This document shows, piece by piece, positions 24,301 through 36,300 of a stretch of DNA of 64,000 nt; the first letter of the stretch is position 1, and the number at the start of each line of letters is the position of its first letter. The notes under the pieces were generated by a model, which was not told the DNA's origin, made no database searches, and was given only the letters and a program-made list of their open reading frames with translations. The position numbers and the translations under genes were made by a program. This DNA comes from Acanthopleura granulata (lineage: Eukaryota; Mollusca; Polyplacophora; Chitonida; Chitonidae), in the NCBI GenBank assembly GCA_016165875.1, contig JABBOT010000016.1, positions 7,126,598-7,190,597 of the forward strand, given 5' to 3'.

Positions 24301-27300
24301 TTAAAAATTTTCAGTGTTCTTCCTTCTTTGTGAAACATCTGGTTGAGTGAAACCTTATTTACCCTAATTCCTCAACTTTTTCTAATTGAATCAGTCTTGA
24401 AAGAATAATTCCCACAGCACTTGCCTGAATAAACACTTTGCAAACATTCAAAACGGTTCAGAAATACAGGATTCCACGGAAAATTTTTTTGGGATCATAA
24501 GTGATTCCTACCTGACCTTTGGCGGTTGTGAAACATGTATGTTTTGCATATTTAAAACAATAAAAGACTTTGAAATTTGTTTTCAAAACATCTTTTTTAC
24601 GGACCCAGAAATTGTGTGACAAGAGAAACTGTGTTGTTGCGCATTGTGTGACTCACACCAGTCGCAAATTGTCCACAGTTGTGAAGAATCTGATGCAGAA
24701 CTGTGCTCGTTATCAGCACTGGGTCGAGGATTGGAAGAATTAAGATTGATGAGCAGCATTTGTGACGGTTGGAATTCTTTGTTGCGAGACAAGGACAAAT
24801 GGCGGAGGAAGAGGCGGTGGCATTTTGGTGTCATGTGGGTTGTTCTGCCATTGTACTCGCTGACTCTAGATGAGGGGTTTTTTTTTTCTCTTTGGCATTG
24901 AAGTTTTTATGTGCTCTTGGTTTGCAAGCGACTTTTGTTCCCTGTACAAAAGATACTCAGATTATAATTTTACAAAGAAGTGAAAATGTTGGATTAAGCT
25001 TTTAGAAAAGTGAAAATATCAGTCTTTCAGGAAAAGTGAGGATATCAGGCATGTAGTGAAAATATCAGCCTTTCACAGAAATGTTGATATCAGGGTTATA
25101 ATGAAAATATCAGGCTTTTCATGCCAAAGAGGATATCAGGCATGTTGTGAAAATATCAAGCTTTCACAGAAGTGAACGTATCAGGATTGTAGTGAGAATA
25201 TCAGACTTTCAGAAAACTTGAGATATCAAACTTGTATAGTCAGGATGACAAACTTCCAGAAAAGTGAAGATATCAGGATGGAAGTGAGAATATCAGGCTT
25301 CCAGAAAATTGAAGATATCAAGATTGTAGTAAGAATATCAGACTTCAAAAAATGTGAAGATATCAGGATTGCAATGAGCATATCATCACTTCCAAAAAAG
25401 TGAAGATATGAGGTTTCTAGTCTGAGGTGTACATTGGGCAAGAGAAATCAAAGGGAACAATCTCTAGTAGAGAAAGTAGCATCAGAGTTTTTTAAGATTT
25501 TGAATGCTGATAATGATTGATTTCTCATTTGTAAGTTTACTGTAGAACAGAGATTAACTAAAAAACCTTGTGTGATCTGATTGGATTCAGAAGTAAAGTT
25601 CTTAACCTTTACACCTCTTGGTAGCAATTTTGAAACCCTGTTGGGCATGCAAGTGAGAGAAAATAGATGTATAAGCAGAGTTAACAGTCAAAGACATCAC
25701 AATGTTGCATGATTGTGGTCACCTTTAGTATTACCTCCAAGTCTTTAACTGAAAGGTAACCTTTTACTTTTGTACAGGTGTATTTTACATCTGATTGAAG
25801 TATTCTGGTACATGTAGTGCAAGCCTCAAATGTTTTGTGCATCCTATAAACGAAGTGTTTTCATTGAAAATATATATCTTAACAGTTACCATTCATATCA
25901 TTTGCTGCATGCTGAATTCCTCTATGGCAGTACGTGGGAAGGTGTGCCAGAAACTTACAGATGGTCATGGGTTTTACCGCAGGATATATCTTCCTGATTT
26001 CCTCTCATCGTAATGCCGGCTGCCATCATGTAAGTGAAGTGTCTTGAGTACAGCACTAAACACAAGCATATAAATAAATAAATAAATAAATAAATGTTAT
26101 CGTTTGCAAAGATGGTGAAATACAATACAATTATCGGTTAATGTGTTACAGTGAGCCTGATTTCCAGATTTTCTGGAGGGCAAGTTTTGGATGACAGCCC
26201 AGTTATAGTTACTCACATGAATAGTCCAAGCATCTGCTTATAACGATTCTTTAGCTTCCCGGAGAATGACACCACCAATTTTCTGCTGCTGCATCTCTTA
26301 AGCACGCATATTTTTGCCTCTAATTTCCGACGTATGTTGCAGCGTCTAGATATTGATTAAAGGAAGGGTATTTACGGAGGATAGTCAAAATTCCAGCCCA
26401 TCGGTTGAGGAAACCCGTAAATTAACATCATCCCAGACCCGGTCATCTTTAATTTGATGCCAAGAGGCGGAGAAAATCAGTGGGATGATCATTTAGCGTA
26501 ATTGCTTTGGCCCAGTTCACGGGGTGGCGTCTGTGTGCGATCTGTGTAAAAATGATCCGTGGAACTGTGGGAAGAGAACATGAGAACAGAGAACATGCCG
26601 AGAACAAGAGAACACGCCGTGGCAGAGCGGTTCAGGTGCTTACCGTTTAGTTGCCTGAAAATAAGAAGAGCACGTTCAAACCTGGCGAGGTGTTGTTGTT
26701 TTTTCCGTGTTGTTGTCCTCTTACCTTTACCCATGAAACTAACAGTCATCATGTGGGACATGAATATTCTCTGAGCGGGCCGTGGTCTAGAGCTTAGAAG
26801 TGTTTGCCTTTAAGTTGCTTGAACACATGAGCTGTGGATTCAGTCCTGGCGAGGTGTTGTGGCGTTCATGTGTTATTACCTTGTTCACTGCTCCCATGAA
26901 ACTGACAGTCATCATATAGGGCATGAATATTCTCTGATCGGGCAGTGGTCTAGAGCTTAGAAGTGTTTGCCTTTTAATCACCAAGACGCATGAGGTGCAG
27001 GTTCAAACCCAGCCTTGGGCTAGGTCTCCATAACTGTAGTGTCTTCCCAGGTTTTCGCTCTGTATTTATCAAGGCGTTCATGCCAGCTCTCTCCTTGTTC
27101 GAGCAGCAACAGATTGCTGGCTCTAACTGATCTGTCATTGTTTAATAACTGTGCCTGAGGCGGTCGGGCTATTGTTCCTAGCTCAGACTGTTATTTTTAT
27201 GTCTCAACATGTCAAAGCGCCGTCAGACCGATCATGACAACCCACTCGTCTGTCAAGCTGCTATCGATCTGTGCGACTGTCTTTCCAACAAGACAAACAT

Positions 27301-30300
27301 GACGTAGCGCCGCCCGTGTCGTCGAGGTTCCAAGACTTGCCGTTGAGAAGGAAGAGCCTTTTGTGCGTCGCAATGATGTTCTCTGTCGAAAAGCCTCACT
27401 TCACACTGGAACTTAAGGATTTTCGTGCAGCATGCATGGACCTGTAAGAAAAAACATTAGACTTGTGAAAATGGCAGTGTGAAAAGCGTATAACTTGGGA
27501 AACATTTTGTGAGGTACTGCATGACAAAATTTCTCTCTGCTACTCTTTCCCCTCCCCACTGTCCCATCCAAACTGGAAGAAACTTTTGTTTGAAACAAAA
27601 AACCAACCCATGGACTGGTAGCAGAATATCTTACATAGGTTTACCCATAACCGCGGTATCTGATTTACTCGGATGACCAAGATGTGTAACATCCAAAGCG
27701 AAATTGATGTCCTGAGATTGTTGTTTGGATGGCTGTCTGTATAGTGGCATCTGTTATCCAACTTGAGGCAATACCAATAACCAAGACGAAGCATAACCTC
27801 TGATGTGTGTATATATATCTATTGAACGTTTAATAGCATTTGTATGGTAAATAAAGTGTCAGTCTGTCCAAGGGAAAAGAAATTATTGGGGTCATTATTT
27901 ATTTGCAGGGACAGAACATCAATATTATATGGAGCATGATAACCTCAGCATCAGTATTCCCATGACGACGGGCAAGGCCCATTTCTCCTGTGTGGGGGGG
28001 GGAGGGAATTAGACATTCTCATGCAGTCCAGAGAACTTTATGAATGCTTCATTATTCTTTCTGTTATTTCTGGTGTCCCCTTACAAGTGATAATTGCAGG
28101 GCTGTGTGTGCAGGTGATTATTCTCTTCTTGTGCGTGATATTTCCATGTAAATTTTTATTAAATATTTATTCATTTGTTTCATTCCACTGGGCTTTGCTC
28201 AGTTTCTTCCCACCATCATGCTTGTGGACGTCGTATGAGTGAAAAATCCTTGAGTATGGTGTAAAACACCAATGAAATAAATGAAATAAATTATTTGTTT
28301 ATTTTTTTGTCTTTTTTTTTGGACACGGGATTACCAGGTTAAAGTTGGAGCTACTAGCCTGTGTAGCAATAAGACAGAACATCTTATGATTATATGAATA
28401 CATTAGTTTCATTTTCAGGTTATGTGGTAAAAGTTTCTAGCAATCCTTTTTTTTATGAAGGCAAGTAATAAACAAACTAAAGTTTAAGGATAATTAAGCT
28501 GAACTTTCCCATTTGTCCCTAACCCTAAACCCCCACCCCCACCCCCACCCCCTACCCCCACCCCCCACCCCCCCATCCCAACCTCCAATCTGGCCAGTTG
28601 TTGTAAAATAGAGGTTCAGGAAAAAAAAAATGCCCAAGGGAGAAATGGGAAAACCATTTGGTAATGGAGATAAATGGTTGTTAAAGGACACCATGATTCT
28701 GCCCCAGGGACTGATGATTAAAACAGGCTTTTATATTTCTCTGTAACCCATGTGATGTGAACTTCCAACATCAGCCTGATTTAATCAGTTGGATAGGCAG
28801 AATTGTCCAACACCAGATCCATATAGATGTTACCATTTCACGAAACCATGAGCCGGATATAGGGCATCAGAGCTTGTCAGACAAATTGACAAATTGTATC
28901 TGGGAAAAATAAAAAAAAGGGAAGAATCGAAAACCTTGCAATAAGTCTCTTTTTTTTTTCTTTAAATACAAAGGTAGGCTTCAATGTATTTTTTTTTAAC
29001 AATATGATTTCAGCATTGACGCGAAAATACATTAAAAATTCATGTTATGGGCTGATCAGGTTGTATGTGGTAGTTGTTTGCATGTTGTAGCACATTCGTT
29101 TTGGACAGGAGTATTTGACAAGTTCAGGGAAACAACACCGATGTGGTTGAAAGATGAGCCACCTTATTTTTCTCACTATATATAACACTGGTTTAAAATA
29201 TACTTTTTAGTACCTGGTGTAAAAAAAAAAATAAGTTGAAAAAAATGCATTTCTTGCTTTCTCATATTTTGATGTAGGAGACAATTAACAAAAATACACC
29301 GTCCAACCTGAAGAATTCACAATTTACACACCCCCTCCCCCCCGCCCCCAAAAAACCTTTCCATTTGAAAATGGTGAAAGGCAGATGAAGTAGGTTGATT
29401 TGCATTTCCACCCACAGCCAGTGTGTCTCTCCATTCCCTGCCCTCTTCCTCCCCCGCGCCTCCTCCCCTTCCTGTCCCCCCTGACAAACATACTCACTGT
29501 GGATATTTCAGTTAGGCAACCAGGCGTACCCGATTGTTCCATTGATTAACCTAGGGGTGTCCGGAGAGCTCAGCGTGTGTAAATGACAAACGATTTTTAC
29601 GATGCCCAACAACACTGGCTGTGCCCAGCGTGAATTTGTTGGGGAGAGATCGAGCCATTCAGTTATTGTTGATACTGAACAGAGGAGGGGGGGGAGAAAA
29701 CTGCGTGGCGTTGCGTTAGAAATCTATAGGAAATCTATGAGAGGAAATCGGAATATGTGGCCCTGCAGTGTGTACACTATTTATCCCTTACTACTTTAAC
29801 GACCTGGCTGGCAGACTTCTCACTCACTGTGTTGACAGTTGATTTTTTTTTTTACAATTTTTTTTTTTTCACTGGACTCGACCTTCCTCTGTAGCATGTT
29901 GCTGCTCCAGTTGAGACTAGGATGTCAAAGTGACTGTGGATAATATCGTGGGATGTGATGCCCCCGGATAAACTCTTCTGCGTCTTGGTCTGCCTGACTG
30001 GCCCTGATTTTTCCCATGTTTACTTTGGGAAACTCTGAACTCTTTTTGTGGCAGAGGTTGAGAATGTCACATCATTGCAAGCGCTGTCGTCCCCTGACAG
30101 GCGCTGCTCTCTCTTCTTAATACCACAGTCTGATGGATTAAACCATGGTGGATATGAACTGTAAGTTGTTGTTGTTGCGGCATCTTTACCACCTGGTTAT
30201 ATACAGTGTCTCCATTTTTGTACATGTATATCTTCATATGATAGCCAAGACCGTGGATAGAATTCATTGCCAGTTGACAGTGGTAAAGTAAAGTAAGTAA

Positions 30301-33300
30301 AGTGGTTGCTGAAGACTCTATTGGTTAGGGTACAGTTATACACGTGCACACGTGATTTTTACTTCATTTCATGCTATATATTATCTTGCAAATATTTTAT
30401 GTTATTAAAGAAGAATTCATGCATGTATAAAGGAAAGGGTTGAGAGCTTTATCAATTTCACCTGCAATAAATGTCATAAAATGTCTTTCCTGGGCATTCA
30501 AGGTTCTGCCATCCCTAAAAAATGATCGACCAGCTTTGTATAAGTGAAAAATTATTGAGCTCTGTCTTAAACACTCTGAAATAAATGATTAAAAGCATAG
30601 CCATGCTGCCAAGCTGGCAGAAGCTAGATTTGAACTCATGACCTAATAGTCAAGAGCTACAGTGTAATAATTTAATCTGTAGGTTATAATCAACTGCAGG
30701 CTATTCAGACTACTGCATGGTGAAATCATTTAAAAAACTCTACTTTGACTTCATTTTGCACTCATTGTTCTAGTAACCTGAATTTTGAGGTATTGTTGGA
30801 CCCGTTATAATTGACTTGTGCTGCTCTCAATTAGTGCCAGCAAATGTTATCAATGGAGGCATTAATCGATAATGCCTCACTGTTTATACAAATGAGCGGG
30901 CCAATATTTGTAGCACATATGAGGTGACATAAAAGGTAGTGAATTGCATTGCTTGTCCAAATTTTGGTAGAACAGTTCAAATCCTGATATGTTCCCTTTT
31001 GACACAGTAAGTGTCAGTGCATGTGATAAGGTAATTGGTTACACTCCCGTTTTATATGTCATAGGTCCAATTGTTATCCATTGGTATCGAGTCATTGCAA
31101 CTATAATACGACACAATTTTATTTATTTTTTATTCATTGGTTTACATGGTGTTTAAAAACAAAGTCAAGAATTATTTTTTTACTATGATGGCTGTCATTT
31201 TTATAGTCATTTGTATAGTTGGAGACTTCATCAGATACCCGACAAACCTCCTGACAAGCTGCTGCCAAAATCAGCAAGAGCTGAATTTGAGCCGAAAAGC
31301 TCATGTCAGTAGATAGTAAGAATCTGACACATTGCATTGCAGGGGGCCTCTGAGGCCGAGGGGGCTAGCGCGCCATTGAGGCGTAATGACCAAGTGACTC
31401 CCCCCAATGCTGTCACCTTGAGTTCAAGCCCAGCTCATGCTGGTTTCCTCTCAAGCTGTATGTGGGAAGGTCGTGGGTTTCCCCCCAGGCTCTGCCTGGT
31501 TTCCTCCCACCATAACGCTGGCTGCCATCATAAAAGTGAAATATTCTTGATAACACAGTGCAAAACACCAATGAAATAAATAAATAAATCATTGCGCTGT
31601 AATTTCTTTTGTATGATGTCCAACCATACACCTTACAGCCGTCTTACATGTGTATTAAAGAGAAATATATTTAAGCATTACCTCAAATAATACATAGCTC
31701 TTCTGTACAAAGTACAGCAGGAGCCTAGCATGAGCAAGTAACAGTTAAAGATAAGTTATTACAAGCTAAATGTTACAGATTGGCATCCCCAAATGTTCTG
31801 TATGTATTGAGCTCATCTTTTCCATGTATTTTTCACCGATCACCTATGTAATAGTTGCTATGATCTCACTTGATGCTTGTTTTAGAAATAACCCATGCAA
31901 TATTTATTTATTTTACTTATCATGCACTTGTGTAGCAGTTGCAGTGGTCTTGATCATAGAAGCCTTAACACACGGAATCCAAGGTTTATATCTGTGCTTG
32001 CCAGAAGACGACATCTTTTTAGGGTAACAGAACTGCAATGGGCCTGTATTACGCAGGTGTCAGTTTTTGTGGATGCTACGGTAATATTTTTCTGTGTGGA
32101 TGGATATCCATTTTGGCTGATCAATACCAGGTCACTCAGGCATTAATTACCTTTGCCTATGAGCTTAATTTGATTCCACAAGTGTGACAGGCAAATGAAG
32201 GTGTGTGTGTGTATGTGTGTTTAATTCTTACCATCAGCGTCTGGCACAAGTGGTTTATTACCAGTTGAAAGGAGTGGGCTGTGGTTGAGTAGTTAAAGGC
32301 ACTTGTGCTAGGACATACAAGGTGCTGGTTCAATCCCAGCTGTGAATAGACAATTTTTACATTCCTCCACTCTCACTGCTTATGGGTCCTTGGTGACAGT
32401 AAGTGGTCAGTGACACTGCCGTGGCAGTTTTCACAGTCCTAGGTTTACAGATTTCAATATTTGACATTAAGACAGTAGAGTGAAGTCCCTTTGCCACACA
32501 CAGTACACTTCCTTGAGGTCAATGTCATTTTAAATGGAGTGGTATACAGGCAATATAAAACTGTTGCACTGGTTTACATTACAATTATACACATTAATTC
32601 ATTTGCTACAGGTTGTGAATTGACAAAACTCAAGGCCAAATGTAAACAGGACATTCTGTAGAATGAATGCTGAGAAGTTAAAGGGCTTTTGGATTTATCA
32701 GATTTAGGGGATGAATCCCATCTCAACAGTAATTAGGACATGCCTTAATTGATGTATGGATTTAGGTCAAGCTCCAGCTGATTAGACCCTGTATCAATAT
32801 GTGATCCAAATTTTACGTCCCTGGTCCATGAGAACATGTTCTCCCTACCAATGATCTTCCCTTGGATCAATTGCATACTGATTATGACACTGAAGTTTCT
32901 ATCTAACCAAAATGATGTAATGTTTCGTCCATGACTAAGTTGACGTTTTCCCTGATTCTGAGAGTCCTGTTCATTGTAGGAAGGTATGGTGAAGTTTGTT
33001 TGGAAGGTAGGATATCCTGGTAAAGTGTACGTTTCCACTCCACAATAACATTTTGTGACATTTATTTGCTTCTAAAAATGCATTTGTGGGGGCAAAATTT
33101 TAGCTCAAATCCTTGTAACTTTCTTCTGAACAAATTCACCCAATAAAAGACCACAAGTTCAGTTGTACTTTTTTCACTAAAATAGACGATGTATTCTCTC
33201 TTGCTTTTATTTGAAAAAGATTAGATTGAACATAGGTTACGAAGCTTTGAGATTGTTTGGTATTCTTATTTGATATTGAATATGTGACAGTATTGTTCTG

Positions 33301-36300
33301 TCTGGGCTGATAAATCTATAATTCTCTGTTATAATTTTTTGTAAATCTTATTAGTATGGAGATAAATGTGCATTGTCTTTGACATTTTATTTTCCATTGG
33401 TTCAGTGGTTAAAGATTTGGCTGCAAGCTACATGTGTGTATTTATGCTTGTCCAGCTACCTTTGATTTTATGTGTAATGTGTGATTTTATGTGTAATGTG
33501 TGATTTTATGTCTAATATTACCAGCAGAGATGACAGAATGATTTTCGGCTGACTTTTGTTTTCCTCTGCGTTTTAGAGCAAACATTTGGGTTATTTACAG
33601 TTCTACTTCTCGAACACTAAAATGGTTATGCGGTTATAGTTCTATATTGTAATCTTGTGGAGGCAAAAAAACTCGACAACCTGTAATAGCTAAGTACTTG
33701 TAATGGCATTGGCAACAGGGAAATGGGCAAATCCAATAACCAGATGCTAATGAAAATAAACTGCTTGACTGTAATATGGAGATTTTCATTTGATTGGTAT
33801 TTTCTAGTAGTCCTCAATGAACGTACACTTAAACAACAAAGCCCATGTTGGTATTGGCTGTGGACAGTTCCATAATTTATGATCGTATCAGTCTATTGTG
33901 TAAAAGACATGCGTGTCTCGTTATAATTGAGGTTGTCTTTAATGACCTTGTTATGGTTTGTTCTGCACATTGTTGTTGACATTCGTGACCCCATGAATCC
34001 TCAGGGGGGTATCAAATAGATCAGCGCACGTCGGAATTCAATATCGTCCACATATGTCAAAAGCGGTGTTGCTGGCAAAAGGCTGGTCATAAGCCTGGCC
34101 CCGGTGCTCACATAGGGTTATGATTACTGGTACATCTGCGGGTTTAATAACGTGGTACCCACGCTGCAGATTTCTCGCTGGGTTGCAGTGCGCCTGGTGC
34201 ATCGTGGCCGCAGTGTCCAGTTAACATAATCATTGGTGGACCATTTCCATGGCCAGTGGCTGTTGTAGAGTGTTGACCACAACCTCTTGTGCTGTGACTT
34301 GTTTAGTAGCCACCATCGTTGCAATTGAGCTTCCAGTGATCTAGGATTTTATGTGATTTTACTGTAGATAATATTTTTGGATGTAGACTGTCATGTTTTT
34401 TGTCTGTTTAATTTGAATTCTGAGCAACTTGGGCTGCTTGTGCCAGTTTCAGTAGTCAGCTATGCACAGAGGTTTTTCACGTTATTCAAACTGATTATCA
34501 AAAAAGCAAACAAACAAACAAACAAAATGTAGAAGACTGACGGACTTTGACCAGATATGGTGAGATAATTGCACGTTGAAAGCACGTCATCTTACTAACT
34601 AAATGATTTTTTTTTTAAATTTTGTTTTAAATGTCTGTGAGTGAGCAGAAACAAAACAAAACAAAACATAGAAAGCACGAAACATTACATTTATTAAGAG
34701 AGACAATTAAAAGTTTTCAAAAAATAAAAATTCATGTTCCTGATGTGTGGAATGGAATCCACCTGTGCCAGGGAAGAGGAGAAAGCTCCCAAGAAGTAGC
34801 ACAGTCAGTGGTGTGATTAACATTTTAGATATTCTTTCATGTGTCTTCACGACCACTCTTTTTTTCTTTTAAAATTAGAAAACACTTAATTTACATGTAC
34901 ACTTAAGGAGTTCGAAGTTAAATGAGTGTAAATTTTTTCAGTTTGCCTGGCTCATTTTTTCGTTGTCCAACATGCAGTTTGATTTTTCGTACTGATGGCT
35001 CTCAAAGTGTATTACGGAAGTTTTTTGTAGAAGACGATAACATAGCTACAAATTACAATAAAATTGAACACTTGTTTACAGGCTTACTGCTTTAAACTCT
35101 TGGTTGAGTGCCATCTGGCATTTTTCTGTGAGGGCTTATGCTGGAACAAGAAAACAGTTGTGGAGAATTCAAGCGATTGTTAGACTAAAAAAAAAAAAAA
35201 GAAAGAGTGTCACGCGCCTTTCTACAGAGCTGTGTTTGAGTTAAAGGCATCTTAACTGAGAACATGGCACATATGTTCCAACGTAGACACACTACGCTCT
35301 ATTTTGCTTTATGCAAAAACAGTGTTTATTTTCTCTAGGAAGACTTGTTTAAGAGATTTCATGCTAACGTAACTTGTCATTGTATCTGCGCTTGTGTTAG
35401 CAATCAACATCAGATGTGTGGATGTTTAATTCTGGTTTTATGTTTGATTAAGGCAAAATAGCAGAACATGTAAGGTATTCCTCCTCCAGCATCTGGGTCT
35501 GTGTGTTCAAGGCCTTCTGCATCCTTTGCTGTGCTTTTGTGATTCAGCTCACGATAAGAGGCGAGATTTAACAACTAATCCACCGTTGATAGATGGCTCG
35601 ATGGCTTCGCTTGGATTTTGAGTGGAAAACGTTTTCAGCTGATTCGAATCGCGAGCCTATTTGCTCTGCTGAAGAACCAGCTTAATTCAAAGCAAATATT
35701 TTATTGTATCAAAGCGAAACAGTGGCTTGCTTCTGTTAATAGTGGGTTGGACATGTTTGTGAGCGTGACAGACAGAACTGCGTTTTTGAACATGGCTGTG
35801 AATCAGGAAGTGATTTATTATTAGTCTTGAATTTTGTTTGTTCTTTCGATTTTTATTGTGTGTATTTGGGATTAATGATCTGTGAAATGATCAAAAAGTT
35901 TGATTTATTAAATTATTCTGCAGGCTATTTCTGTGTTGCACTGTGCAGTGTTTTAAATATACATGTTAGGGGGCCTCTGTGGCCGAACGCCGTAATATGC
36001 TTGCACAGCACAATGACCCATGAGCCTCTCGCCAATGCGGTCGCTGTGAGTTCAAGTCCTCTCTGGTTGTACCTGGGATGGTCTGCCAGCAACCTGCGGA
36101 TAGACTTGGGTATCAGATATAGTTTTGATGTTAGTTCATTTATTTATTATTGGCGAGAATGGGAGTAGCTGTATAAGTGTATAACTATCTGAAACATTTT
36201 ATTTTCTCATATAAAATGGATATATTCTACATGCTTGGCAAGATACTGTTATATACATGCACGCTGTACTATGTGTTATTTGTGATCGATGCATTATTGA

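Noticed and set aside
28517..28583. Interstitial telomere
   Set aside because: Only two or three CCCTAA-like units are present. The rest is irregular C-runs.
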